This document shows, one piece after another, positions 23,147 through 30,128 of a stretch of DNA of 32,771 nt. Source of the DNA: a virus; the IMG/VR virus record IMGVR_UViG_3300044941_000097, positions 1 to 32,771 of that record, one strand, 5' to 3'. The position numbers and the translations under genes are program-made. Position 1 is the first letter of the stretch, and every line of letters starts with the position of its first letter. The notes under the pieces were generated by a model. That model made no database searches and was not told the origin of the DNA. It saw nothing but the letters and a program-made list of their open reading frames with translations.

Positions 23147-23904
23147 TGACGATCATCGCTCAACCCAACACCTGGCGGTATCAGGAGTTCACCGGCAACG
23201 GCTCTTTCGTCGTGCCGCCCAACATCTACCGCATGCTCGCGTTGGTGATCGGGCCTGGTGGTGGAGGCGGCGGCGGCGGCAACGGCTCCGGGTCGAAGGG
23301 CGGCGGCGGCGGCGCCGGCGAGGCCAAACAGCTCTGGATCGATGCGGTGCCCGGCGAAACGCTTACCGTGACCGTCCCGGCCGGCGGTGCTGGCGGGGCG
23401 ACCAACACCAGCGGCAGCGCTGGCACCTCGGCGGCCGACACAACCCTGTCCCGGTCGGGGTTGGCCCTGGTCAGCGCCGAGGGCGGCAAAGCCGGAGCTG
23501 GCGGCTCCTCTGACAATGGAACCGCCGGATCAGGCGGCGCTGGCGGCGGCTACCGTGCCCCGGCCGGCGGCATCGGCGCAGCGAGCAGCGTCGTCAACCC
23601 CGGCAGCGATACGACCGAGTTTATGATCCTCGACGGCCAGCAGTGGGTCGCCAATGGCCCGAGCGGTGCGAGCAGCGATTCGGGAGCCATCGGCGGCGGC
23701 CGGTCACGGTTTTTTGCCGGCGGCCGGCTGGGCGACGGTGCCGGCGGCCAGTGGCCAGGTCCCGCTGGTGCGACCGGCGCAGGCCCGACGGGCAAGGGTG
23801 CCGGCTACGGCGGTGGCGGTCACGGCGGCGCCGGTGGCAGCGGCGTTCGCACCGCAGGCAGTTCCGGCCAGGGCGGCTACATCCGCCTGATGTGGCAGGT
23901 GTAG
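23146..23904 (+). CDS. Glycine-rich fibre tip/adhesin-like protein
   Basis: 252 residues from GTG 23146. A short N-terminal region (WRYQEFTGNGSFVVPPNIYRMLALVIGPGG) leads into a body in which Gly, Ala and Ser dominate, with GGGGGGGG runs near residues 38-60, GAGGSS... in the middle and YGGGGHGGAGGSG near the end, closing with GGYIRLMWQV. Glycine-rich domains of this type stack poly-Gly II helices and act as exchangeable receptor tips in some phage fibres (established for T4-like gp38 adhesins). The final strand resembles the end of glycine-rich fibre domains. Receptor specificity is unknown. Confidence 0.65.
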   Translation: MTIIAQPNTWRYQEFTGNGSFVVPPNIYRMLALVIGPGGGGGGGGNGSGSKGGGGGAGEAKQLWIDAVPGETLTVTVPAGGAGGATNTSGSAGTSAADTTLSRSGLALVSAEGGKAGAGGSSDNGTAGSGGAGGGYRAPAGGIGAASSVVNPGSDTTEFMILDGQQWVANGPSGASSDSGAIGGGRSRFFAGGRLGDGAGGQWPGPAGATGAGPTGKGAGYGGGGHGGAGGSGVRTAGSSGQGGYIRLMWQV

Positions 23905-23906
23905 CG

Positions 23907-24176
23907 ATGATCAGCTACCGTCAGTTTTTCCAGGCGGCAGTGTCACTCACGCCGTCGTCGGTGTCGGGGCAGTCCACCTCCGAGCAAACGTTCGCGGTCG
24001 CTGGCCTTGCGCCCGGTGACGCCGTCTGGGTGAGCCCACCGGCCCGCACCAACAACACGGCCCTGGCCGGCGCCCGTGTGTCGGCGCCGAACACCCTGGC
24101 GCTCACGTTCACCAACCCGACGACGGGCGCGCTGACCCCGCCGGCTGGGATCTACATCGTCGGCGCCATGCGATAG
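23907..24176 (+). CDS. Small beta-rich fibre-associated protein
   Basis: 89 residues from ATG 23907, two bases after the glycine-rich gene. It is entirely beta-like (TFAVAGLAPGDAVWVSPPARTNNTALAGARVSAPNTLALTFTNPTTGALTPPAGIYIVGAMR). Pattern and position suggest a small collar or chaperone-like component of the fibre tip. No family is recognised. Confidence 0.55.
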   Translation: MISYRQFFQAAVSLTPSSVSGQSTSEQTFAVAGLAPGDAVWVSPPARTNNTALAGARVSAPNTLALTFTNPTTGALTPPAGIYIVGAMR

Positions 24177-24188
24177 GAGAGTGTCACC

Positions 24189-24533
24189 ATGTGGATCGCT
24201 CATACTACCGGTGCCGATCCGGTGATCATCGGCAACAGCCCCGACACCGACATCGCCGGCTACCTGCGCCGGGACTATCCCGACGCCACGCTCTACCGGT
24301 GTCACGTCCCCAACGCCCACAACATCGCCGCTCAACATCGTGACCAGGCCGAGGTCGTGTACACCGAGCAGCCGGGCGAGCCCGACGCCGACGGCAACCC
24401 GACGACGCAGATGGTCGGCGACTGGGAGCTGATCGGCAACTCGCTGGCGATCGACACCGAGGCGCCGGCCCTGGTCATGCTCGATCCAGACGGGGCCGAG
24501 GTCGGCCGGCTGCCCCTCGATTTCGTCCCCTAA
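24189..24533 (+). CDS. Unknown protein, end of fibre module
   Basis: 114 residues from ATG 24189, with AGGAGAG upstream. It has an N-terminal alpha/beta segment (VIIGNSPDTDIAGYLRRDYPDATLYRC), an acidic loop (EQPGEPDADGNP) and a beta-rich end (LVMLDPDGAEVGRLPLDFVP). It is the last gene before the lysis cassette. No domain is recognised. It may be a fibre assembly protein or an accessory gene. Confidence 0.5.
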   Translation: MWIAHTTGADPVIIGNSPDTDIAGYLRRDYPDATLYRCHVPNAHNIAAQHRDQAEVVYTEQPGEPDADGNPTTQMVGDWELIGNSLAIDTEAPALVMLDPDGAEVGRLPLDFVP

Positions 24534-24551
24534 CCGCTGCAGGAGCCGCCT

Positions 24552-24887
24552 GTGTCACCTGACCCACTCGATTGCCCGACCTGCCCCAACGCTGCGGTCG
24601 TGTCCGAGCAACTAGCAGCGATCGTTAGGAGCCAATCCGAGTTACTGGCGGAGATGCGCACGCTCAGGGCCGAGGCCGTCAGCCTGACGGTCAGCCTGTT
24701 CGGCGGGCGCGGGGAGGACGGCAAACGAGTCGACGGCGCACTCGGCGAGCTTGACGACCTGCGCCGGGACGTGGCGGCGCTGCAAGCGCAGCGCAGGGGC
24801 CATTTTGAGCGGTGGATCGCTGCTGGGATCAGCGCCGCAATCCTCGCCCTCGGCAAATTGTTGGACTATCTGACCGCACGCCACTAA
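24552..24887 (+). CDS. Coiled-coil membrane protein of the lysis cassette (XhlA-like position)
   Basis: 111 residues from GTG 24552, with AGGAG six bases upstream. It has a CPTC pair near the N-terminus (residues ~8-11), two coiled-coil stretches (VSEQLAAIVRSQSELLAEMRTLRAE and LDDLRRDVAALQAQ) and one C-terminal hydrophobic helix (WIAAGISAAILALGKLLDYL, ~87-106). XhlA-type haemolysin-like proteins have this layout and act with a holin, although the homology is not secure. It sits 10 bases upstream of the holin gene. Confidence 0.55.
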   Translation: MSPDPLDCPTCPNAAVVSEQLAAIVRSQSELLAEMRTLRAEAVSLTVSLFGGRGEDGKRVDGALGELDDLRRDVAALQAQRRGHFERWIAAGISAAILALGKLLDYLTARH

Positions 24888-24897
24888 GGAGGCCGCT

Positions 24898-25134
24898 TTG
24901 ACGCCCGAACAATCCGCACTCGCCTGGCTGATCGCCGCGCTGGGCCAGTACCTCGCCACCCACGCCGACGACCTGAGCGGTCAACTGCTGTTTGTCCTGC
25001 CGATCCTGACGACGATCATCGGCGGCGTACTGCCTCACGCCTGGATCGTGCGACTGCTGGCCCCAGTGGTCCGGCCGATTTGGAGGGTCGTCACCGCCCG
25101 ACGCAAGGCCGCCGGTCCCGAGGTCGAGCGGTGA
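24898..25134 (+). CDS. Holin
   Basis: 78 residues from TTG 24898, with AAGGAGG nine bases upstream. A first amphipathic/hydrophobic helix (SALAWLIAALGQYLA) and a clear membrane segment (LLFVLPILTTIIGGVLPHAWIVRLLAPVV, residues ~30-58) are followed by a basic tail (RRKAAGPEVER). Size, membrane segments, charged end and location before peptidoglycan-acting genes are those of phage holins, which open the membrane at the time of lysis. The stop overlaps the GTG of the next gene. Confidence 0.7.
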   Translation: MTPEQSALAWLIAALGQYLATHADDLSGQLLFVLPILTTIIGGVLPHAWIVRLLAPVVRPIWRVVTARRKAAGPEVER

Positions 25135-25652
25135 GCGGGGCCGCCATCGCCAGGTCGCCTGTCTGCGGCGTCGAGGTGCGGGCCATCGGCTGCGGCGTCT
25201 CGGCCCCAACCGTCGCTCAGTGGGTCGATCACGTCTATTTTGAGTTCGGCCGTGGGCTGGCCTTTTGGCGCCGGCTAGCAGGCGTGCGGGTCATCGAGCC
25301 CAATCACCCCGAGGCGCCGGCCCGGATGCGCTACTCGGCCACCAACACCAACCCCGCCGAGGGCCTCTACGATCCGGCGACCCGCCTCGTGTGGGTCAGC
25401 TCGCAGGCCGACGTGTGGGCCGTGATGGTCCACGAGATCGGGCATCACCTCCAGTACGAGTGCCGCTGCCTGCCGGATGGGTCGCCCGGCGGCCGTGCCC
25501 TGCTGGCCCTCTACGGTGCGCTGACCAACCGGCCGAGCGCCGAGTGGGTCGAGTGGATGGCCACCGACTTTCGCCGGGCGCTGTTCGAGTCCCGGCCTTT
25601 CCCTGGTGCCGTGCAATTTTTCCACGCCGTCGCTGCGGCAGGAGGTTACTGA
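25131..25652 (+). CDS. HExxH zinc-metallopeptidase-like protein in the lysis cassette
   Basis: 173 residues from GTG 25131, overlapping the holin stop (GTGA). The motif VMVHEIGHH places HEIGH at residues 101-105, with an extra His at 106. A third ligand of the gluzincin type could be E141 in the following helix (SAEWVEWMATDF), giving an Exx(A)xxF pattern like minigluzincins and ImmA/IrrE-type peptidases. The N-terminal part has paired cysteines (C12, C21) and a basic helix (FGRGLAFWRRLAG). It lies between holin and M15 peptidase, a place usually held by endolysin or spanin genes. The role is inferred from motif and position; the substrate is unknown. Confidence 0.6.
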   Translation: MSGAAIARSPVCGVEVRAIGCGVSAPTVAQWVDHVYFEFGRGLAFWRRLAGVRVIEPNHPEAPARMRYSATNTNPAEGLYDPATRLVWVSSQADVWAVMVHEIGHHLQYECRCLPDGSPGGRALLALYGALTNRPSAEWVEWMATDFRRALFESRPFPGAVQFFHAVAAAGGY

Positions 25653-26095
25653 TGCGCCTATCGACGCACTTTACACTGGCCGAGATGACCACGAGCGAGA
25701 CGGCGGCGCGGCGGGGATTGCCCAACAATCCCGGCCCCGCCGAGTTGTCGAACCTGCGGCGCATGGCCAACCTGCTGGAGCAGATCAGGGCCAAAATCGG
25801 CGGGCCGATTGTGATTACCAGCGGATACCGGGCGCCGGCCGTCAATGCCGCCGTCGGCGGCTCGCCGAATAGCGACCACATGCAGGGCCGTGCTGCCGAT
25901 TGCCACCGACCAGGCCTGACGATGCGGCAGTTTGCGGAGCGGATCGTCGCCAGCGGCGTGCCGTTCGACAACCTGATTTTAGAGTTCGACTCGTGGGTAC
26001 ATATCGCCGTCGCGTCCGAGGGGGCAACGCCCCGCCGGCAGGTTGGCACGATCAGCGCCCGCACCGGCGGCAAATGGCGCGCCGGATTGCTGTAG
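25652..26095 (+). CDS. Endolysin-like M15 peptidase (D-Ala-D-Ala/L-Ala-D-Glu type)
   Basis: 147 residues. ATG 25652 overlaps the previous stop (TGATG). It shows the Peptidase_M15_3 signature: SGYRAPAVNAAVGGSPNSDHMQGRAAD (residues 57-83) and WVHI (115-118), giving the zinc ligands H76, D83 and H117. The N-terminus (LSTHFTLAEMTTSETAARRGLPN) is the typical lead-in. Such enzymes cut peptide bonds in peptidoglycan and act as phage endolysins. No cell-wall-binding domain or signal peptide is present, so export would rely on the holin. Confidence 0.9.
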   Translation: MRLSTHFTLAEMTTSETAARRGLPNNPGPAELSNLRRMANLLEQIRAKIGGPIVITSGYRAPAVNAAVGGSPNSDHMQGRAADCHRPGLTMRQFAERIVASGVPFDNLILEFDSWVHIAVASEGATPRRQVGTISARTGGKWRAGLL

Positions 26096-26104
26096 GAGAT
26101 CAAC

Positions 26105-28141
26105 GTGAGCGGCCCAACCTACGTCCCTGACGTGATGCACTGCGGCGAGCTGATCCCCACTGGCACCGTCACATTGGCCGATAACAGGCGGTCGGCCGTG
26201 CTGGCCGCGGGCGCCTCGCTGCGCTCTCGCTGGGTTCGCCGGGGCGGGACGGCGCTCAGCACGTTTGCGGCGCTCGGCGCTGGCCTGACGCTGCGGGGCC
26301 GCTCGTCGGCGTCGCTGCCTCCCGGCATCGGCGATGACATGCCGCTACAGCCGGGCGCGAGTCAGTGGCTGCACAAATACGACGCCTCGCTCAACACGTT
26401 GCCGAGTTCGCAGGGTTTCAGCCGGGTCGGCAATTTCAGCAACGGCAGCGGAGCGGGCGTCGTCAGTGGTGGCGCATACACGATGACCACCACCGCCGCC
26501 TCTGCCTACTGGATTGTTAACCCGGCCAACTGGTCACGGGCCAACGACGTGATCATCGAGCGCCTGGGCCTACGGATCAACACCGGCCACCAGACCCGGT
26601 TTGAGCTGTACCTGGATGACGGCGCTAACCGCCGCATCGTCGAATGGCGCGGCACGGGCGCCAACAACCGCACGCTATGGGTTAACAGCGTGCAGGTCGA
26701 GGGCTACCAGTGGGACTATGACATCTGGTACGACCTGATCCGCGTCACCCGCTACAGCGGCAGCACCGTGACCAGCAGCAGGGTGTATGTGCGAGCCCGA
26801 GGCACTGGTACAACAGTGGATTTGACCGGCCTCGTGCAGATCAATGGCGGCGTCCAGCCCAGTGTGGTGGCGCTCAATACCTGGATTTTTGGCGCCGTGA
26901 CTGCTGGCACAATCAATGTTTCGGTCGATTTCCTTGGCGCCTGGCAGGGTGCCGAGTGGGCGACGACGGCCCCGACCCGCGAGTGGGTACAGTTCGAGCT
27001 GTCCAACCCAACCGGCAGCCCGATCACCCTGACCGGCGTGGACCTACGCTCCAACACAGCAGCCCCGACGGCGGCCACGGTCGGCACGATCGGCGCCCTC
27101 GGTAGCAACGCCCTCGGCGTCATCCTCAACCCGGCAGCCGGTACCGAGGCGATCCGGGCTGACCTGTACGACGGGCCTACCCTCGTCGCCACCGACGGCC
27201 GCTACGTCACCGGCACCGATCCCGTAGGCCTGGCGTTCGGCGATCTGGCTGCGGGCTCGTACACCGTCACCGCCTACCCGATCAGCGAGGATGGCGTACC
27301 CGGAAACAGCGTGACGAGCGGCACCCAGGCCCTGCCACCCGTGGCGCCCTCGGTGGCCCTGGTGCGCTCAGCGGCCACGCTGGCCGCCGGCGAATCCTCC
27401 ACCATCACGCCCACGCTCAACGGCGGGGCGACCGCCACCCTCGACGGCGTGGCCCTCGTCGACGGCGAGCCGGTGACCAACGCCACGGCGACCGCCGGCA
27501 GCCTGATCGGTCCCACGGCGCCCGTACCGCAGATCCGCCAGGCGCCAGTCCACCCACAGCCTCAGATCCGATGGAGCGACCCTGACATGCAGATCGTCTA
27601 CTCGGCCACGCAGCCGACCAGCTACACGCTGCAGCGCAAGGCCGTCTCCAGCTCGACCTGGTCGACAGACGCCACCCAGGCCACCAACCCGGTCAACGTC
27701 TCGGTGCTGGCCTACGACGGCACCACGCCGGGCGTCTCCGTGGCCACCAACCACGGCTGGACGCTCGACACGAGCGGGGCCTACGAGTACCGGCTGCTGC
27801 CGACCTACGCGGACGGCAGCATCGGCCAGCCGAGCAACGCCCTGATCCCATCGGACCGGGAGGCGTTCGAGGTGACCGTGTCCGGACGGGTCGACGAGCA
27901 GCACGTCGGCAAGTCGGTTCGGGCCCAGCTCGATCAGCTGGTGGTCGTCGGCGGCCAGGAGTACCTCACCCAACGGTACGAGGCGACTGTCGCCACTGAC
28001 GGGACGTGGGCGATCCACGGCCTGCCCGCGGGGACCCCGGCGGCGGTGGCCGTGTTCCAGTTCCCGGACGGCAGCCGCGCCCGCCGCGCGCTGCCCACCG
28101 CCGCCGGGTCGGCCTCGTTCGCCGGCCTGGTCGCACCCTGA
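26105..28141 (+). CDS. Large beta-rich appendage/fibre-like protein
   Basis: 678 residues from GTG 26105, with GTAGGAGA upstream. Residues ~95-300 resemble a concanavalin/laminin-G-like sandwich (ERLGLRINTGHQTRFELYLDDGANRRIVEWRGTG, then NISVDFLGAWQG-like strands). Residues ~300-480 include Ig-like repeats (FELSNPTGSPITLTGVDLRSN; LVRSAATLAAGESSTITPTLNGGA). The C-terminal region has a fibronectin-like module (YTLQRKAVSSSTWS ... YEYRLLPTYADGS) and a closing beta domain (VSGRVDEQHVGKSVRAQLDQ). It lies after the lysis genes and before attP, a place favoured for late-acquired surface genes. It may be a decoration or receptor-binding protein; the domain calls are by pattern. Confidence 0.55.
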   Translation: MSGPTYVPDVMHCGELIPTGTVTLADNRRSAVLAAGASLRSRWVRRGGTALSTFAALGAGLTLRGRSSASLPPGIGDDMPLQPGASQWLHKYDASLNTLPSSQGFSRVGNFSNGSGAGVVSGGAYTMTTTAASAYWIVNPANWSRANDVIIERLGLRINTGHQTRFELYLDDGANRRIVEWRGTGANNRTLWVNSVQVEGYQWDYDIWYDLIRVTRYSGSTVTSSRVYVRARGTGTTVDLTGLVQINGGVQPSVVALNTWIFGAVTAGTINVSVDFLGAWQGAEWATTAPTREWVQFELSNPTGSPITLTGVDLRSNTAAPTAATVGTIGALGSNALGVILNPAAGTEAIRADLYDGPTLVATDGRYVTGTDPVGLAFGDLAAGSYTVTAYPISEDGVPGNSVTSGTQALPPVAPSVALVRSAATLAAGESSTITPTLNGGATATLDGVALVDGEPVTNATATAGSLIGPTAPVPQIRQAPVHPQPQIRWSDPDMQIVYSATQPTSYTLQRKAVSSSTWSTDATQATNPVNVSVLAYDGTTPGVSVATNHGWTLDTSGAYEYRLLPTYADGSIGQPSNALIPSDREAFEVTVSGRVDEQHVGKSVRAQLDQLVVVGGQEYLTQRYEATVATDGTWAIHGLPAGTPAAVAVFQFPDGSRARRALPTAAGSASFAGLVAP

Positions 28142-28143
28142 GT

Positions 28144-28205
28144 TTGGCGCCGTAGCCTATTAGGCCGGAGTCACGACCCGGCCGCTGGGAAGCGGGCGGC
28201 GCCAA
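28144..28205 (+). other. Cloverleaf-capable structured element
   Basis: A 9-bp outer stem pairs TTGGCGCCG (28144-28152) with CGGCGCCAA (28197-28205). Three short hairpins can form inside: GCCT-ATT-AGGC (28155-28165), CGG/CCG (28166-28168 with 28178-28180), and CCGCT-GGGA-AGCGG (28182-28195, a GNRA loop). An alternative GGCCGG/CCGGCC pairing is also possible. It has no tRNA T-loop motif. Its place directly after the last late gene and before the terminator suggests an RNA 3'-end element; function unknown. Confidence 0.4.
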
Positions 28206-28212
28206 TAGACGA

Positions 28213-28246
28213 GAGCCCCTGTCCCTCACGGGATGGGGGCTCTTTT
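28213..28246 (+). terminator. Rho-independent terminator of the late operon
   Basis: Stem GAGCCCC (28213-28219) with GGGGCTC (28236-28242), with inner pairing TCCC/GGGA, followed by TTTT. It ends rightward late transcription just before attP. Confidence 0.85.
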
Positions 28247-28312
28247 CGTCGTTTGGGGTGGGTAGCCCGTGGCAAGATGCTACCCCAGTTGCTACCCAGG
28301 GCAAAGGTCACT

Positions 28313-28347
28313 GAAAAAGCGACCGGGCTATATGTCGCTCGGTCGCT
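28313..28347 (-). terminator. Minus-strand terminator following the tRNA-Cys 3' half
   Basis: Reading the minus strand, AGCGACCG (28347-28340) pairs with CGGTCGCT (28325-28318), followed by TTTTT. It begins about ten bases after the tRNA CCA end, so it can end transcripts of the tRNA gene rebuilt on integration. Confidence 0.7.
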
Positions 28348-28357
28348 GAGTTCTGGT

Positions 28358-28409
28358 TGGAGGCGGCACCCAGATTCGAACTGGGGGTGAGGATTTTGCA
28401 GACCCCTCC
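28358..28409 (-). other. attP core: 3' half of a tRNA-Cys(GCA) gene
   Basis: On the minus strand the sequence gives an anticodon loop with CTGCAAA (anticodon GCA, 28399-28397), the T arm CCCAG-TTCGAAT-CTGGG, the acceptor strand TGCCGCC, discriminator T and CCA (ending at 28358). A U discriminator is a mark of tRNA-Cys. The matching 5' half (GGCGGCA..., D arm) is absent, so this is not a functional tRNA. Phages that integrate into tRNA genes carry the 3' half to restore the gene. The right boundary of the core is approximate. Confidence 0.85.
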
Positions 28410-28552
28410 GGCCCCACGGCAGGCAACCGCTTGCCCGAAAATGCTTTCTAAGCCGTCTTGTGCTCAGCGGGTTTCAGCGGCTAACCTGGGCTTACCGTTG
28501 CCTATTGGTGATGGCAGGATGCTACCCCGGTTGCTACCCCAGGAACCCCACC

Positions 28553-29740
28553 ATGGCCAAGACCCGTGCCGGTACCGAGTTTACTGCCCGCTGGCTGGAC
28601 CGTGTCCCCCTGCCGGCCAGCGGCCGCGAGGAGCACTGGGACGCGATCGTCCACGGCCTGGGCCTGCGGGTGTCGGCGACGGGGCACAAGTCCTGGTTCG
28701 TCATCTTCCGCCCGGATCCCAAGAAGTCGGCGGTGAGGGTCACGCTCGGCAGCTACCCCGCCATGTCCCTCCTCGAGGCGCGCGATGCCGCCCGGGCGCG
28801 CATCGAGCTGGACCGTGCCCGGGCCTCCGATGACCACGCCGGCCTGACCGTCGAGCAGATGGTGCGGGAGTACTTGGAGACGTGCGCCAAGCCCCAGCTT
28901 CGCCCTAGCAGCCTCAAGCGCATCTCCCAGATCCTGCGCACGGACGTAGTGCCGGCGATGGGCGATCGGCTGGCGGCCGACATCAAGCGGCGGGACGTGA
29001 TCGCCTGGGCGGAGCGGATCAAGGAGCGGGGCGCACCCGTCCAGGCCAACCGGGCCATCGCCGTGCTGCGACGGGTCTACAACTGGGCCATCTCCAAGGA
29101 CATGATCGAGGTGAACCCCTGCGCCCAGGTCAAGAAGCCGGCGCAGGAGTCCTATCGGGATCGGGTGCTCACCGAGGGCGAGCTCCGCGCCGTCTGGCGC
29201 TACCTCGACCAGGAGGAGCCGACCATCGCCGCCCTCTTCCGCCTGCAGATCCTGACCGGCCAGCGCGGCGGCGAGGTGCGCAGCATGCGCTGGGAGGACG
29301 TCGACCTGCGCACGTCGGTCTGGACCATCCCCGCCGCCCAGTCCAAGAACCGGCTGGCCCACCGGGTGCCCCTGACGGCGCCGGCGATGGCGATCCTCGA
29401 AGGCCTCGGCGCTTCGCCCGATTCGAAGGGACCGGTTATTCCCGGCGGCAAGCCGCACAAGCGCCCGGAGCTCGCAGGCGAGGTCCCGCTATTCAACCCG
29501 TACAAGGCCGTCGAGCGGGTGCGGCAAGGCAGCGGAGTCGATTTCGTTCCCCACGACCTGCGCCGGACGGTGGCCAGCTACATGGCCCAGCTCGAGATCA
29601 GCGAGGAGACGATCGGCAAGGTGCTGAACCACGCACCGGCGACCATCACCTCGCAGCGGTATATCCGCCACGGCTACGACAAGCAGAAACGCGAAGCGCT
29701 CGACCTGTGGGCCGAGCGCCTGATGGCCGTCGTGGATTAG
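28553..29740 (+). CDS. int: Tyrosine-recombinase integrase
   Basis: 395 residues from ATG 28553. An upstream in-frame start at 28460 would translate the att-arm repeats and is not used. The N-terminus (FTARWLDRVPLPASGREEHWDAIVHGLGLRVSATGHKSWFVIFR) is a P4-type arm-binding domain, followed by a SAM-like core-binding domain (LTVEQMVREYLETCAKPQLRPSSL). The catalytic residues are R238 (LTGQRGGEVRS), H334 and R337 (PHDLRRT), H360 (LNHAP) and probable nucleophile Y370 (RYIRHGY). It integrates the phage at the tRNA-Cys site 150 bases upstream. Confidence 0.92.
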   Translation: MAKTRAGTEFTARWLDRVPLPASGREEHWDAIVHGLGLRVSATGHKSWFVIFRPDPKKSAVRVTLGSYPAMSLLEARDAARARIELDRARASDDHAGLTVEQMVREYLETCAKPQLRPSSLKRISQILRTDVVPAMGDRLAADIKRRDVIAWAERIKERGAPVQANRAIAVLRRVYNWAISKDMIEVNPCAQVKKPAQESYRDRVLTEGELRAVWRYLDQEEPTIAALFRLQILTGQRGGEVRSMRWEDVDLRTSVWTIPAAQSKNRLAHRVPLTAPAMAILEGLGASPDSKGPVIPGGKPHKRPELAGEVPLFNPYKAVERVRQGSGVDFVPHDLRRTVASYMAQLEISEETIGKVLNHAPATITSQRYIRHGYDKQKREALDLWAERLMAVVD

Positions 29741-30117
29741 GTCCCGTGCTGGGCGACGACAGTATTGATCCAGGCATTCAGGCTGACGCCCTCCCGGTCG
29801 GCCCGGGCCGTCACATCCCGATGAAGAGCCTTAGGCATCCGCAAGGCGAACTTGCCTGAGAAGCCGGCTTCTGGTGCAGGCTCCGGAATCTCCGCACCAT
29901 CTTCGATCGCATCTTCGATCCAGAGTTCGAGGCTGGTCTTGACCGACTCGATCGCCGCTGTCGGTGTGTCGCCACCGCCGCTGATCCGAGGGACTTCAGC
30001 GACCCGCGCCGCCCAATACGGGCCGTCAGCGTTTTCCGCCGGCCGCACCTGATAGGTGTAGGGCAGGCTCATGTAGTAGGCCAGATCCTTTGCCCGCTGA
30101 GGCGTCTTCGTAGCCAT
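29737..30117 (-). CDS. hicB: HicB antitoxin
   Basis: 126 residues on the minus strand, start at 30117 with GGGAGGGG upstream. An N-terminal part with PYTYQVRPAENADGPYWAARVAEVPRISGGGDTPTAAIESVKTSLELWIEDA is the degenerate RNase-H-like HicB fold. The C-terminus (KFALRMPKALHRDVTARADREGVSLNAWINTVVAQ) is a ribbon-helix-helix DNA-binding domain. HicB blocks HicA and represses the operon. It is the second gene of the pair, 11 bases after hicA, and its end overlaps the integrase stop in the opposite direction. Confidence 0.88.
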   Translation of the reverse strand: MATKTPQRAKDLAYYMSLPYTYQVRPAENADGPYWAARVAEVPRISGGGDTPTAAIESVKTSLELWIEDAIEDGAEIPEPAPEAGFSGKFALRMPKALHRDVTARADREGVSLNAWINTVVAQHGT

Positions 30118-30128
30118 GTTCCCCTCCC

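Larger units (their letters stand above)
28260..28543 (+). repeat. Repeated GCTACCC motifs flanking the attP core (probable integrase arm sites)
   Basis: A two-part unit, GATGCTACCCC followed by (A/G)GTTGCTACCC and AGG, occurs at 28276-28300 and 28518-28543, one on each side of the core. Within these are four direct GCTACCC copies (28279, 28291, 28521, 28533), and an inverted copy (GGGTAGC) lies at 28260-28266. Spacing and placement fit arm-type binding sites for a tyrosine integrase. The right-hand pair lies just upstream of the int start, so binding could also repress int. Confidence 0.6.

Noticed and set aside
28144-28205. A tRNA gene from the cloverleaf pairing
   Set aside because: It has no TTCRANY T-loop, no usable anticodon loop and no CCA-proximal acceptor pattern. 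It is kept as a structured element only.
28358-28430. Complete tRNA-Cys gene
   Set aside because: Only the anticodon and T arms and the 3' acceptor strand are present. No GGCGGCA 5' strand or D arm is found, so it is an att fragment.
28460-28552. N-terminal extension of the integrase
   Set aside because: It would translate the GCTACCC arm repeats and yields a Cys/Tyr-rich leader unlike integrases. ATG 28553 starts the conserved domain.
28502-29458. Minus-strand open frame opposite int
   Set aside because: The integrase on the plus strand has intact catalytic residues; the antisense frame has none.
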